From Bilabrum cf. latius (lineage: Eukaryota; Bigyra: Bicosoecida; Bigyra; Bicosoecida): 64,000 nucleotides of DNA. The translations under genes were made by a program, and so were the position numbers. This document shows, one piece after another, positions 13,501 through 27,031 of this stretch. The stretch lies in NCBI GenBank assembly GCA_965178125.1, contig OZ237763.1:682001-746000 (forward strand). The letters run 5' to 3'. The notes below the pieces were generated by a model. It made no database searches. It was not told where the DNA came from and saw nothing but the letters and a program-made list of their open reading frames with translations. Position 1 is the first letter of the stretch; each line of letters begins with the position of its first letter.

Positions 13501-16500
13501 CAAGCCTATCTTGGAGTGTGAAGTTCTTCACCAGCAACACTGGACTAACTTCCACCTGCACAGCCCTGCCGTGCATGGCCTCACGAATGTCATCGAATGG
13601 ACCGACAGGCAGACGGCCCTGGAGTCGCCGCACTGCTTCCACCCTCAGGTCATGCAGGGGATCCGAGGGGTGAGAGGGCGAGCGCAGCCACACCTGCATG
13701 AGATCCGCGGATCCGGTAGCCACCGTCTCATCTGCGTCTGCAAAGACGGGCTCCGCGCGCATGCCACCAACTGAAGCTCCCGATACGCCTGTGCTTGTTG
13801 CTATGGGCAGGGTCGGGCTGCTCGCAAATGGGAAGCGAAGAGCTCGCGGCGATGAGTCGTTCCCAGGCTGGATCCTTCGAATCGCACTTGAGGGCCGGCT
13901 GGCCTCTTCCAAGGCGAGGTGGGCCTCGTGCATGCCAACGTCCGTCCTAGTTGGGATCAGGTCGGAAGCCAGGACTGAGATTGGGAAGATTGCCTGCGAT
14001 TGAGCAGTTTGCTGCAGCTGCCAGTACTAGTTGGAGGCTCTAAGTAGCGCATCTGTGGGCGCGGGAAGCCACACACCAAGCTGGGTCCGGTTCAAGTCCA
14101 CTGCCCCGCGAATCTCTGGTGGCTGCTAGCTGTACACGGCAGGGTCATTCGTGGCTCTTATCGTGCTGCCTCTTGGTTCGAGATCACGCAGTTCAATCGA
14201 CATTGGTACCTGGACAGCAACTCTGGTGTCGCGTCGAGACAGCGTACCGCCTCGGGCAATGACTGCATCCAAGGAATCGAACCACGCAGTTTCGGGCTCA
14301 AGACTGGAAAGCAGATCCCGCTGCCCGCTCACTGCGAGTTCGAGCGCGAGCGTCTGCACCTGTGCGAGACCGGCGGTGCAATTGATGCTTGCATTTGCGC
14401 CCTGCTGCAGTGCAACACCAATCACTTCGCACGCCGTTGCTCCTCCACGCAGACCCAGCAATACGTCCAGCTGAACGGAGGGTGATGCAGGAGCCGGTGC
14501 ACCGTCAGACGAGGAGCCATATTGCTGTGCCAATCGTCCAAACAGTCTATAGAAGCTGCCAGTACCCAGGCCGATCGCAATGCTTACATTAAGCGCATGA
14601 CCAGGGCGCTCCCAGGCACCGGCCCATGGATCATGCTTCAGAGCAGCAAAGGCGAAATCAGCAGCCAAAGCAGTTCCAGATGAGGCATCGACAAAGCCTA
14701 CTATGTTCGATGAAACAACTACAACTGGCTGCTGGTGCTGCACCATGCTCTCGTTTCGCGACTCAATCTTCACTCGCAAGAAGTGGCTCGGCTACATGCC
14801 AGGCGAGGGCGGCTGGAATTCGAAGGGCTCGAACTGCCGGCTGAGGATGCCCGGAGCAGGTTGCGCAGTTGACCACGCCGAGGACTCTATCCCTAGTGCG
14901 CCTATAGGAAGCAAAGCCTCAGACACACCACGGGCACGCAGCAAGCCCCGCAGGCATGCAGCATCCCCCACAGCCTGCACGGCCATAGCAGTGGTCACGT
15001 CCCTCAGAGCGGCGAAGGGGCAGGTTCCGACGGCAAGAAGCAGATCTGCACCGCTGTGAGCCGTGACAACGGCACCATTTATGGCGATGCGGACTAGCTC
15101 TACACCTGCAGCCAATGCATCATCGATCACTGTCTCCAGCACCGTGCCTGGAGGTGGCACAACAGCTGTCACGGTTTCATTCAATTGGGATCCTCGGCTC
15201 AGAATGGCCTCGATGCTCTAACGGGAGGCAGCAAGCGCTGCAGCCAAAGCAGGCACAGAAGTCGAATTGGAGGAAACCGGACTTGCAGCCGAAAGGTCGA
15301 ATGCTGGAACAGGATGCACTGACAGCAGCTGCATGGATTCCCTGTCTGTCGAGTCGAGGTATACCCAAGACTAAGTAGCCCGGCGGGGAGTCTAGGCCTG
15401 GAAATGAACTATTTCCAGAGGTACAGATACAGTCAGTGTGCGACTCGCAGAGCGATTTGTCAGCTCTGTGTAGCCTCCGACGGGAGGGAACACGGCCTGA
15501 GATAGGCGTCTTGGGTTGGAACCGCCTGCACTCCAGAGCGACGCAGTGAAATTCACCGACGCTACGCTGTCTCTAGGCATGAGGCGGGACTTTGCGACAA
15601 GTTTGTCTTGTACCACGCCTTGGAACACACCCGCTGGCATAGACACGATGACACGGTCGTGGCTGCCAGATACAATCTCGCATGCGACGCCTTCAATGAT
15701 CCCGACGAGGTCACGGCCGTCGAGCCAGTGGGAGAGCCCTTGTCCTTGCACCTCAAAATCGACACGGGCGTCCAATGGCGGTACCTAGTACAGCAAGTAC
15801 CCTGCGACCTGCACAATGTACGATGAGGTAGCGGATGGCGTCGCAGAGGCCCACAGCGGCACCGTCAAGGCCAGAGCCTCCAACTACTCTCTGCTTTGCG
15901 TGACGTTCATGCGAAGGGTTGCCATGTCACCCGAGGCTGTCACCTGCCGCCACGCGTGGACAGTTCGGTTGTGGTAAACCGGTTCAAACTCTGTGCTACT
16001 GAGCGGGTCTACCTCCACCTGGATGCGCAGATCGGGACCTCTAGTCAAGAGGGGCTAAAAGCTTGAGGCATCAAGGAGGTCCCAGTCCCGGCCGCTTGCC
16101 ACGTAGCTGCACGGCACAGACGTGAACTCGATACTGAGATCTGTCGTGAACGTTGCATTACCACGCACCGAAGCACTCATGGCTGCCTCGGCCACATCCT
16201 GATCATCATTCAGACACTCGAACAGCTGACTAACTTGGAACGCAACGGTAAGGTTGCGGAGGATATGAGTTCGTTCTAGTCGTTGCGGTGGAAGCACCGT
16301 GCCGGCAATACCACGTGAGTTTGGGCACTGCAGCCGAACTCGGAGGTCATGATGCTGCAAATGGCTAGAAATACCTTCTCCCGACATAAACAGCAGCAGC
16401 CTGTCCGTGTCAACCTCGAAGTCAATCCGTACTGGGTCTGCTACAGGCAACGATACGCTCAATCCCGTGGACAACCGGCGATCTGCGATCACTTTGTAGA

Positions 16501-19500
16501 TTCTATCGATGAAGCGGCCACTCAGAGCGTATGGCAACCACAAATCCTCTGTGGTATTGAATGCCAGCTCGGGCTGAAGCGAGCGCATGCCAACTGACAG
16601 CGGCCGAGAAAACCCCAGGCACTGCTGGCCAAGCGCATCCACCCTCTGAATTTCTTGCTCCGAGATACTGTAGTCGCCGCTCAATATCTCTACCCCAGAG
16701 TGAAGCTCCAATTGCAGGAGATCAGCACTGACCGCCAGCCTGCCGCCCATTCTTCCTCTAGCCTAGATTTCGTTCAAGTCAAAGATATGGCCCGTCTAAT
16801 TCAGCAGCTGCCCGTCAACGCCCCCGATGCTGACGTTCTCTGCCACTAGACTGCCGATTCCGTCGGGTGTCAATGGAAGCATCCGACTCGTATTCAATTG
16901 TACGGAGGCAACGAGAGTGGTCCGGGACTGATTCCCCAGGAACAATCGGTCCGGACAGTGATCAGGCCCCCACGCAACACACCCAAACGGAAGAGTCTCA
17001 TTGGTAGGATACAGTGCTGCAGACGGCAAAGCTGACCACCATACAGCTTGAAATGCCCCGGAAAAGTTGCCTGCAGGCAGCTCTCCACCCCCGGGGAAGA
17101 CCAGCCTGGACAGCGTCATGGTGGCATCGCGTCCGTGCAACTCGCTAGGGGGAGATATCGCTACCTGGACAAACATGGCAGACGGAACGGAGCTGCCAAT
17201 GCTAAAACCTTCGCCCGCTAGAGGTTCGAGTGGGTCAAAGCTGGACTCATTGACGAAGCTGTCACGCAGAAATACCAAGGCATCACTTGCGTTCACCCAA
17301 TGCGACGAGTAGGACATCGCTTCCAGCACATCACCATCCGCAAGCTGCATCAAGAAGGTTGCGTATGGCGGCGGCAGAGGACCCGACTGAATGGTGTTGT
17401 CGTGTGCGATGTCATCGGGGCCAAAGGCTGCGTCAACGGGGACCTGCACCAGCGCCACTGGTGGCAGCTGGTCACCCGAGGCGGGCACGATAAAGCGTGG
17501 TCCCAGCAGTGCTGGGCGGTCTGCGGTAGCGTTCTTCAACTCGATGCTTTGAGGCTCTGCAGAGGCGTAGTAGCTTCTTACCACTGAGCACGCGGCGTCG
17601 TCCTTCTAGTTAGCCCATGTCTCCAGGTCTAGCAGACTCGCTGCGGGATACCCAAGCAGTGTCTCCGGGTAATCGCTAAACTCATCGAATCGGTACGACG
17701 CATTGGACGCGCGAGTGGTGTTAAGCTGCAGCTACAGAGGCATCGGGAGGGCATCTGGCCAGAAGACACACAGCGCAGCCTGAAGAGACGCGTTCGTGCC
17801 GAGCACTGGAAAATGCGCCACAGCCTCGTAGCTGAAGTGGGGGTGTACTGTGCCTGCGATGAGATCAGCTTCGGATGGGACCGCGAAATAATTGCCAGCT
17901 GCCTCCCTCTCAGCTAAAGACATGGCACGGATGATGTTTGGCACGTTCACAACCCGGCTTCCCGGGCCGATCCCCTGCACTGATGAGACCCAGCTCCTCT
18001 GCATAGGTGAGTCCCCCAGCTGCACGAAGGCCATGGCACCATCTCGAAGCATGGACACCACCGGCAGCTCGCCGCGGATGGCTATCCTAAGCTGCTGCGC
18101 GATCGCTTGCACACTACTCAAGCCGGCAAGATCCTAGCTGCTAATGGGAGCGCCAGACCTGTCAGTGACCAGCATGACCCGCGGCAAGAGAAGCTCTCCC
18201 CGCCCTAGGCAGTTGGTGCACTACACAGAATCGGTTCCAGTGGCCTGCGTCAGGTAGTGGAACGAGGCAGCGGGGATTCCGAACCCAATCAAGCTTCTGT
18301 CGCTGCTGGAATTCAGAAACAGTGCAACCCGCCTTCCCTGCACCTTGGACAGCCCGAACGCAGTGCCATCAGCACGGAGATATCCCCCGTGATGTAGCTG
18401 CGAGTTCAGCAAATCAGTGGCCGGCATTTCTGGAAGATCCTTGTACAGGTGCAGTGGATGCGCGCCATGCGTGGACTGAATACCCCACAGGCCACCATCT
18501 CTGTACGCAGCAAACTGCAACCGAGTCCATTCGCGCTGTTCACCGGCAGCTTCGATGCCAGGAAGCAAAGCCTGCACCTGCGACTTGTTGCCGTAGATGG
18601 ACCAGTCGACGGCCAACATCTTGCTGCGGCTCGCTATTTCCAGGAGCACTCTCTGCTGGGTCCCATTGGGGAACTGCATCGGCAGCAAGCAGGAGGCAGT
18701 CCCTCTTTGGCCACCCCTGGGGCACAGGATTGGCCACCTGTCGTACCCATCGACAGGGTCCACATTTCCCTCTGGGATGGCGTGCAGCTCCGGAGTGCGC
18801 TGCAGACAGAACGTGGCAGCCGAGACCCCCTTGAATCCTGAATTTGACTCCTAGTCATTCCCCCCAATCGCCACGACCCTACCCCCACCAATGTGCGTCA
18901 GACCGAAATTGGCTCTCTCCCCGGCGCCCACATCTGTGCCTCCGTCAGGTGCCAGCTGCTGCTCCCAGTGATGGCCATGATCCCAGGACCGCCAGCAATC
19001 TGCAAAAAACGGCTAGTTGGCTATCCCTGAGCCGCTGAGGATCCCGGCGCCACCACCTGTAGTATCCTTGCCCCCGCAAATCACAATACTACCATCAGGC
19101 AGGGCTGCCAGCTGTGCCCCCCTCCTCGGGGGCCAGTAGGAGCGATGATGTGCCCTGGCAGTCAGTCCAGTCTCGATCCATGTATTGCCAGCATCGAGCG
19201 AGGCAGCGCTGGCTGACGACAACGCCCTGCCGTCGCAACCCACGATGACCACGGCGCCAGATGAAGCAGTTATCGCTCTATTGTCGCTGCAAGTTCCAGG
19301 GGCATTGGACACCAAGTCCCATGATTGCCCAAGGTCGTCTGATGCATGCACCTAACTGCGCGGCGAGAAAGAGGGGGGGTCTACCCCACCAACGCACAGC
19401 AATCGGCTACCATCACTTCGGTTGACAGCAGCAGCCCCGAAGTACTGGAGGGTAGGCATGGAAGCTGTCAACGTTGACGACATGCCCTGCGCTAAGCTGC

Positions 19501-22500
19501 CAAGGTTCGTGCGGAACCCCCCGGTGGAATGCCCGAGGATTGCAAACAGCTGCTAGCCGGCGGGCCCATCCTCATCGATTGGTGCATTCCGTGGGACAGG
19601 TGGCAGGGTCACTAGGCTGCGCTGAGTAGCAGATGTCTCATCACCTTTTCTATACGGATAAAACGATTGACCATAGTCGTCGCTTCTAAGCATGCTATTG
19701 CCATAGGTCATGGGGGCACCACTGTCTCCATCCGTTGCAATTATCGTCCCGTTGGACAGCCCAATCGCATCGATAAATCGTGCGGTATGGCCTAATTGAC
19801 TGTAGTCGACCAACTCTTGCCAGTCTCCCCCATCACAGTTGCTATCAGCAGTCATGGACTCGGCTGTTGCACTCGCGATTCCTGCCCCTCTCGGCCTGCT
19901 GAATCTGGACACTGCAGTCCTCAACATAAATCGGGGAAAAGAGGAATTGCTGCCGTTACGTGAGGGAAACACGCGACTGAGATCCTCCCGGTACCGAGCG
20001 CCAAGGACTGACACTGGACGCATCTCTGCGACTGGCATATCATGCCCTCCTGGTGCAGACTGAAGCCCGGCCAGCTGCTCCAAATCATGGATGCTGCGGC
20101 GCCCCCACGAAAGCTATGCGAAACCGTCCTAGTTTGCCGAGAGTGAGCTTGCGTTCCCATTGCCAACCATATTCCCCAGCTCGAAGTACGTTCCATCGAC
20201 AGCATGTAGCTGCAGTCCTTCCGGCCATCGAGCAATCGGAGGCAGACTGTATACGGCTGCAAATCCCAGCGTTTCTGAAGCTACTGAAGCGCCAGGGGCT
20301 CCAACCAGCAGCAGAGGAGTTGAATCGATCGAACAATCGGTGAATGCGCAAGGCACAATCGCAACGGATCGGCCATACCGCAAGCCAGCAGCGAGATATT
20401 CCCTGGGTGGGGAAATGAGCCGAACGCTTCCAGGCACAACGAGGGCATGGTCGATGGTGGCAAGTGGTGATCCCTTCAATCTTCGTGAGAGAGACAAAGA
20501 TGAATTCTTGGTGCCTGACATTGCCGCGCTGAAACCCAGCGTGAACATGAGCACTGCGCCCTGGTTCTGCCTGTCAAACGTGGTGGGAAACTCGGCCTTG
20601 TACTCGGAATGGACGCGAGTCCCATCGAAGGGGGTCTAATAGGCCTAGCAGCCGACAGCGACCTCGAGAAGGCCGTCGCCGTCCAGATCTGCTGCAGACA
20701 CGAAGACACCAAAGCTGCGGCCATCGTGTGGAAGCACGCCAATGGGAAACAAACCACCCTTACCACCCATCTGAGGCCCAATTCTTCGGACTGCACTGAC
20801 CATCTGGTTCGCTTCGTAGGTGATCAAATACAGCGCCCCTCCATAAGCATCATTGGTAGCTGACAGCCACGGGACCCTATGTTTCTCTACGGTCGTTCCC
20901 AGGAGAACCTCGGGCTTGCCGTCTCCATCCAGGTCACCTGCACTCTCCAAAGCCATTCCCCAGTGGTCTGCTCCCGCAAATTCATCCACGAGACTATCAT
21001 CGGTGAATGAGGCGAGCTCGGTTTCCGTGGCGAGTCCAGAATGCTGTATCTGGCCGCCTGCTCTGAATGTGGCAGAAATGATACCCCCATCAGAGTTGCC
21101 GTTCAGGTCGAAAATCCCGACCACGACTCCCTCACTACAACCATCGCCGTCAAAATCTACCGCGGCAGCCGAATGACCAGCGTCTGCACTCGTGCTATAT
21201 GAAATCCCAGTAGAAAGCCCTAGTGAATTTGTGGCATGGCTCTTAGTTCCGCCCGCTCGGGTGTAGTAGTGCAAGGTTCCGTTGATAGGGGTACCGACTG
21301 TCGGCAAAGTTGATCCAGCATCCATGGTCGGGCTCTACGACACAGCGAATCGCCAGAACGCCCCTGCCTTCGAGTCCTGCAAGAGAGCACCCACGGTAAA
21401 CCAGACCGAATCTACAGGCAGCGTTGAAGCGCCATCCGAATTCAACCTGCACCCCCGAGTCACGGCCGCGGACGTGCTTATCTGGTCGAGATCTCTCACG
21501 TGCTCACCCTCTTGATCCAGCCCAAGTTGGGCCACCGCCATGCGCCGCACGCGGTAAGCGGCGTATCCCAGCCCGCCTCCATAGCCGTACACATCCTGCC
21601 GAAGCCTGGGCCCGGTACTCCGCCACTCATCGATGGTCTCACCCTCCCTGCGATTGCGCCAATCCAGAAACAGCACGTAAACGACGCCGTCCGCATAGGC
21701 ATCTGTTGTATCGAGGTCACGTACCTCCTTCCTCTGCGTTACGATCGCGTCCAGCTGTCCATCCCCATCGATATCAAACCACCTGGAAATTGATCCAAAG
21801 CCAGAAAAAGCCTAGTCAGTGTGTTCCGACTCGCCCGTGGCCAGCGCGGCAAAGTCCTTGCCGCGCTCGGCTCCCGCCCCCCGCCCAGCCATTCCCATCA
21901 GCCTAGCAGGCTCGACCTAAGTGGGACCCACCCACAGACAGCCCCTGCACTCGGCTGTCGCCCAGTCGAGCCCGGCTGTCCCCGCACCAGTGCTACCATT
22001 AGTAGTAGCAAACGATACTCGGATGGAGGCAAGGCCGGCCGGGAGCGGAGGAAGCTCGGCTGCAAGTGGTGCCTACGCTGGTCCGCGCGCGCTGCACGGG
22101 CCTGACGTGGGGCACTGCAGGCTGTCGTATGCTGCCTCCAGTACTGAGGGCAGCACGTGCGCTTCCCACCGTAGCATGGGACTCACACCAATAGATTCAT
22201 TCCTGGATTCCCCTACTGGCAGCTGTCTGGCAGGGGCGATCGGCCGCGCTTCTTGCGTCGACTGGTTGTACTGGCTAAAGGCCCAGACCGAGGACACTGC
22301 TCGAACCCATGGCTGCAGGGCCACCCCAGGTAGCAGGCTTGGTCCACTACCATGTGCGTGCCAGTCCGCGCTAAAGCATGCCCCCGCCAATTCCTGCGTG
22401 CTGCTTGCATCCAGCCTGCCTCCCTCCTGCAGCATGGCCTGCCCCGAGTGGGCGGCGAGGAGGGCCCGGGGCACCACGCACACCTCAACCACGGGTGCCA

Positions 22501-24691
22501 CCGAGATGCGGGGGCGATCCGAGAGCATGGGCGCCTGCAGGTTCATGGCGATCTGCTCAATGACCCACCTGGAGGCATGCAGCTGTGGCTCTTGGCTGGC
22601 ACAGCACAGTGGAGGCCTGTCTGGCCTGACCCTGGACCAGGCAGAGCCCATGGGCAGCACCCTCTGGTGGTGGGCGCCAAGCCCCTACTTTGGGCTGCTG
22701 CTTTCGACCAGCACCGTTGACTCCAGGTCTCGCCGGAGCACTGCTAGGGTTGTCAAGGATGCAAGTGCCATGCGGGGGGCACGCGTTGGCCCCCCAGTGC
22801 TGCTTTCTGCATTGGCAACAGGGTGGCCGGATCTAGGATAGCCTGCCAACGTGGCATTTTGCGCGCCCGCAGCCGGCAGCTCGGATCCAAAGTACACGGC
22901 CCTCTACCCAGACCACGTCACTGGATCCGATGCGTTCAGGAGGTCCATGGACATGAGATAGCTGCTGTTCCACCCATTCAGTCGCTGGAAGTGAATAGCC
23001 TCTTCCTCGACCGCTTCTGGCTGATGCTGTTGGTCATCCACAATCTCCAGCATGCCCACGGCGATGAAACCGGTGCTAGTTGCGGTCGGATCGCATGGCC
23101 TAGCCACTGCTATGCGAGTGCCTCCGGGGTACATGGACAGGGCAGGCAGTATTTGCATGTCGGTACCAAAGTGGCACTGCGTTGGCGGCGCTTCCACGCC
23201 ACCAACCCAAGCAGCCTCTCGAATGAATGCCCCAGGCTGGCTCTGCCCGTCTACCATGCCTCCAGCAGACAAAAAAATGACGAGAAGCCGGTTCGTACGA
23301 GAGCTAGCGACGATATCCGGGGTGCCGTCCCCATCCACGTCAGTCGAGACAAGGGCCCGGCCGATCCCCGCGTTGCTCGGGATGTCCGCACCACCGATTG
23401 TCCCGCCCATGGTGTCCGCAGAGATGTAAGAGAGAGCAAGTACTTGTGGCTCGGTACCTTTCTTGATCCAGAACAGGTATACTGCGCCCTTGGCTGAGCC
23501 GCAGCCAGGACATCCATAGGCCACCACAGACGACTCCGTGATGGACCCGCTTGGCATACCATCGGGAGGGGCCTGAGCCGTACCGCCGAAGGACTGGACC
23601 GGAGAATCTACGGAGGCCCAGCCCCGCGTCACGAATGCCACTTGTCCTGCGAGACTACTCTCCGTGACGGCTGGATGCAGCTCCCCGCTGAGCAGCAGGC
23701 TCGCCTCCGCCACCTGCCCGAACCGCCTGTGCACCACATACACGAGGCTTTGCTTGCGCACGGGCGAGATGCCCGGCACAGTGAACATGGTGACCACCAT
23801 CGCATCCGGGCTCCCGTCGCCCGTCACGTCCCCGATGGCACCCGCCGAGTGCGCCACGCCCGCCAGCCCCATTGCGGGGTCATCCGTCCTCCTGATCTCG
23901 TGCACTCCCGTGGTGAAACCCATGTACGGAGTGTCCCCGCCGGTGCGGCCGGGGACACTGGCCTGCGCCATGAGCGGTCCCTGGCCCAGTTCCAGTAGAG
24001 CTGCGTTCCCTGCAGTGGCGCTGATGATGAGCAGGTCGTCCACGGTGCCTGGGTTGGAGCTGCCTCCCGCCGAGCCCGTGTCTCCCAGCGCAACCACGAT
24101 GGAGTGATCTCCAGGCGTAATCGAGCCAGCGAAATTCGTGTTCAGGTGGTCCGACAGACCCACTGGGTTGGCCACCAGGCCGCTGATAGACGCAGGGGCG
24201 GGGTCGAACACCAGTTGGTTCTGGGGGGAGAGCAACGGGGTGGTGTCGCATTGCCCAAGGAATGCCTCTGCTCTCATCCACGGGCGAGTATCGCGGTCCT
24301 CAACCATCTTCGTGACATTCTCGCGCTAAGCAGGCGGCAGCACCAGCTCGGGGTGCAGGCGCCTGGGTGCCTGCACTCTTGCGACCGAAAGGCACAGCCC
24401 GTTTGCGATTCCAGATCGTGGCTCGTACTCCGCGACAAGAACAAAATCGTCCCGCCCAAAGGAATCGTCAAGCGAACTGTATCCCCCTATTCCTTCCCAA
24501 GGCGACCTGATTATGTCAAACGCGGCCGGCCACTGCCTATAGTCATTCGAGCCTTCAATCTCTCTACCGTCCAACTAGTACAGCAGCGTGAAATTCACTG
24601 ATGCACGGCAGACGTGCAAAGCCATGATTGAAAATAACAAAAGGGCGCAAGGCAGTATAGCTGCTTTGTGATCGAACGAAGCACGCAGCAT
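7547..24691 (-). CDS. Giant FG-GAP repeat surface protein with Cys-rich module and C-terminal membrane helices
   Basis: One uninterrupted frame of 5,715 codons from ATG 24691 to TGA 7547, crossing 42 in-frame TAGs and no TAA or TGA. The N-terminus is a signal peptide (hydrophobic AAILPCALLLFSIMALHVC). Residues ~30-1900 carry FG-GAP/VCBS-type beta-propeller repeats with calcium loops (DIDGDGQLD, DLDGDGKPE, DVDGDGTPD), the integrin-alpha-like fold, followed by a sialidase/Kelch-like stretch (VVAIGGND). A long beta-rich, sequon-rich middle region is not recognised. Near 4660-4760 there is a Cys-rich module (CRPCPGGAVCPGG, CSRCEDGRFP), then roughly nine hydrophobic segments up to ~5540 and a basic cytoplasmic tail. 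The layout (huge ectodomain, Cys-rich collar, polytopic C-terminus) suggests a cell-surface receptor or adhesion protein; function is unknown. It starts 262 bp from the divergent E3 gene at 24954. Confidence 0.85.
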
Positions 24692-24953
24692 GGTTCACTG
24701 ATTGGTCTAGGTGCCCGACGAATAGCAGCGCCTGGCGTCACAGAGGTCGCAATGCTGATCAGACGAGGTTCATTGCACTCCAAAGCAACGATCGCAAACC
24801 ATCAATAATTCCCGCTTGCTGCTAGTGGAATGCCACATCTTTCTGCCGGAGTTCGTTCGTCGCGGTTTGTTCCGGTGTAGCAGCTGTGACCTGGACTGGT
24901 GAGCGACAACATCGGGCTCGTCTTGTGCAGTCTTTGCGTGCTCTGTCGGAATT
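24692..24953. promoter_or_regulatory. Bidirectional intergenic region between divergent genes
   Basis: These 262 bp separate the ATG of the giant FG-GAP gene (minus strand) from the first ATG of the RMND5-like gene (plus strand). Both promoters and both 5' leaders must fit here or overlap it. No TATA box or other core element is convincing by eye. Confidence 0.35.
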
Positions 24954-26876
24954 ATGTGCTCATCAATGCATCCATCCCTACTGACCTAGATTGATGAGCT
25001 GGATCGGCGCTCTCGAGGAGTGTATAAGCGTGCAAGCGTGGATCTGGTGCGCCTTGCTACACTGCTTGGTGCTGCGTGTTCCAGGAGTGATGACAGGAAA
25101 TTGGGCGGCAAGCCGAATCTAGGAGACCGAATATCAGCGATTCGATAGTACATGAAAAAGCTCAGGTTTGGAAGCGAGTTCAGATCCCTTCATGTCGCTT
25201 CCAAACGGCTCCTCACTAGCCTCGACAACCACGACACTTCCAGTACAGCCACCATATGTTGCTCAGAGCACGAAATTGGAGCCACAGAAAGGCACTGGTT
25301 GACTTCATCTATATATGAATACTTGCGCGCATCTGGATATGCTGACTTGTCTGCTATAGCGCTGGAGCGACAGATTGGCAGTACAGCAAGCAGCAGGCCA
25401 CCAGCTGCTGCCATTGGCTCGCGTGGTGCTCATCCATCGGCAGCAACCGACCTAGCATCCATCCATTCTGCAGCTCAAGCAATTGGTAAGGGTCAACCAG
25501 CCTAGGCTCTGCTTTGGATGGAGGCGCACTCGGCCCGGGTGCCTCCAGAGGATCGCTCAATCGTGGAGGTGCAACTGCACGCGATCCGATATATCGCGCT
25601 GCTACGAGGGCAAACCGCGGACGTTCAGGCAAAACCATTTGCACCTTTACAACGCGGTGGGCAGCGACCCGTTGATGAAACTCTCGTGGACTTAGTTCGG
25701 CGCGCGCTGAACGACCGACTTTGGTCGTCGGAGGCTGTCGGACCTCGGCCGCAGCTGGGGCTGAGCGCCGACTCCTTCAGGCACAGTGGAAGTGCAGGCG
25801 GTAATGGAAGCACAGTGGGCTCTGACACACCCGCAGGCGTGCACCACTCGAACGGCTCCGAAGCGATGGAGCCACTGTCCCTGCCCCCCCCTCCCCCCAC
25901 CACTCCCTCTACTCCTGCTGCTCCACATCCGCGCGCTCCTGCCTCAGCCTCAAACGGTCACGGCCCCGGCCTTGGGGCACCTTTCAGCAGCAATGGAGCC
26001 AATGGGGGGTCCCAAGCAGCATCAGGCGGGGCGAAAGTGTCCAACGGTGCGAGGAACGGAACCTCAGGAGCCGCTAGCGCAGTGCCTGCCGCAGCACAAG
26101 CAGCGCACAAGAACGGGTCAATTGCTTCCAGGAGCGGTTCAGGCGGACCAGCACACAACCCGCTGAGCGGATCTGCCTCATCGGATGAACCGGCGTCAAA
26201 GGACCGATCACCGACTCCTCCCGGCCTGGGCACACGCATCGGCCTGGCATCACGCTACTACCGTGCCTACCTGGCGCGCCATGCACGGGGCCCCCAATCG
26301 AAGCTTGTGCGGCGACTGGCGGGCGCGGGGGCCTACGCCGACCGGCTCGAGTCGTCGCCTTACGCTGACTTGTGCTCAGACAGGTTCCTGCGAAGTGCGG
26401 GTGAAGCCTTCCTGGCGAGTGCCAGCCGAGCCCTTGGCTTGTCGCTGGACTCCGAGCTCAGCAGGGTGCTGAGGGCGGGGGCGGCCGTGGAAGAGGCGCT
26501 TCGGCGCGGGGCGGAGGGCCTCGGATGTTCCCCTGGCGCTTCCGTGGAGGGTCTGGTCGCAGGCAAGTCGTCTGAGAGGCCGTGCAGGACGCTCGGGCTG
26601 GAGACTGCTCCCTCACTGCGGGAGGGTGTGGCGGACGGGAGCGCGGAGGTACAGGCGGAGCTTCCCGCCGAGATGGTGACGGTGTCCACGGTCGTGTGTC
26701 CCATCGGGAGGCACGTGTGCTCGAGGGAGGACCCTCCCATGGTGCTCGTGTGCGGGCACGTGGTGTCCAAGGAGACGATGGAGCAGCTGGCGCAGGAGAG
26801 GGCGAGGGGCAGGATTAAGTGCCCCGTGTGCATGCAGGTGGGGCGGACCTAGGATGTGATCGAAATGATGTTTTGA
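24954..26876 (+). CDS. RMND5: RMND5/GID2-like RING E3 subunit of the GID/CTLH ubiquitin ligase
   Basis: Single exon, 640 residues, from ATG 24954 (a second in-frame ATG is at 24966) to TGA 26874. A TGA lies in frame upstream, at 24900. Four TAGs are read through (24987, 25146, 25503, 26850). A LisH-like motif spans ~114-142 (SIYEYLRASGYADLSAIALE). A CTLH-type helix pair starts near 180 (GKGQPAQALLWM, then IVEVQLHAIRYIALLRG); the TAG at 25503 is the Gln inside the first of these. After a Ser/Gly/Ala linker, a degenerate RING ends the protein: CPIGRHVC, then NPPM-like DPPMVLVCGH and IKCPVC. Family members end in a short tail closing on an aromatic residue; here that tail (DVIEMMF) exists only if the TAG at 26850 is sense. 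Known role of the family: catalytic E3 module of the GID/CTLH complex. Assignment rests on domain order and motifs. Confidence 0.78.
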
Positions 26877-27031
26877 AGGGTAATTTGAACCGTTGCATCG
26901 TTCGCACACTTGGTGGGCGTTGGGGCTCTCGCTTCGCTTGCACCACGGAACCTTCGGCATGCTTCGTTTGAACGAGAACTCAAGTTCGACGCGTATTATC
27001 TCACGGTTGTTGTTGATCGATCCCACTAGCT

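Noticed and set aside
1-24691. Reading the minus strand as dozens of short genes or pseudogenes
   Set aside because: Every break is TAG in one constant frame and domains continue across it; true decay would also give TAA, TGA and frame changes.
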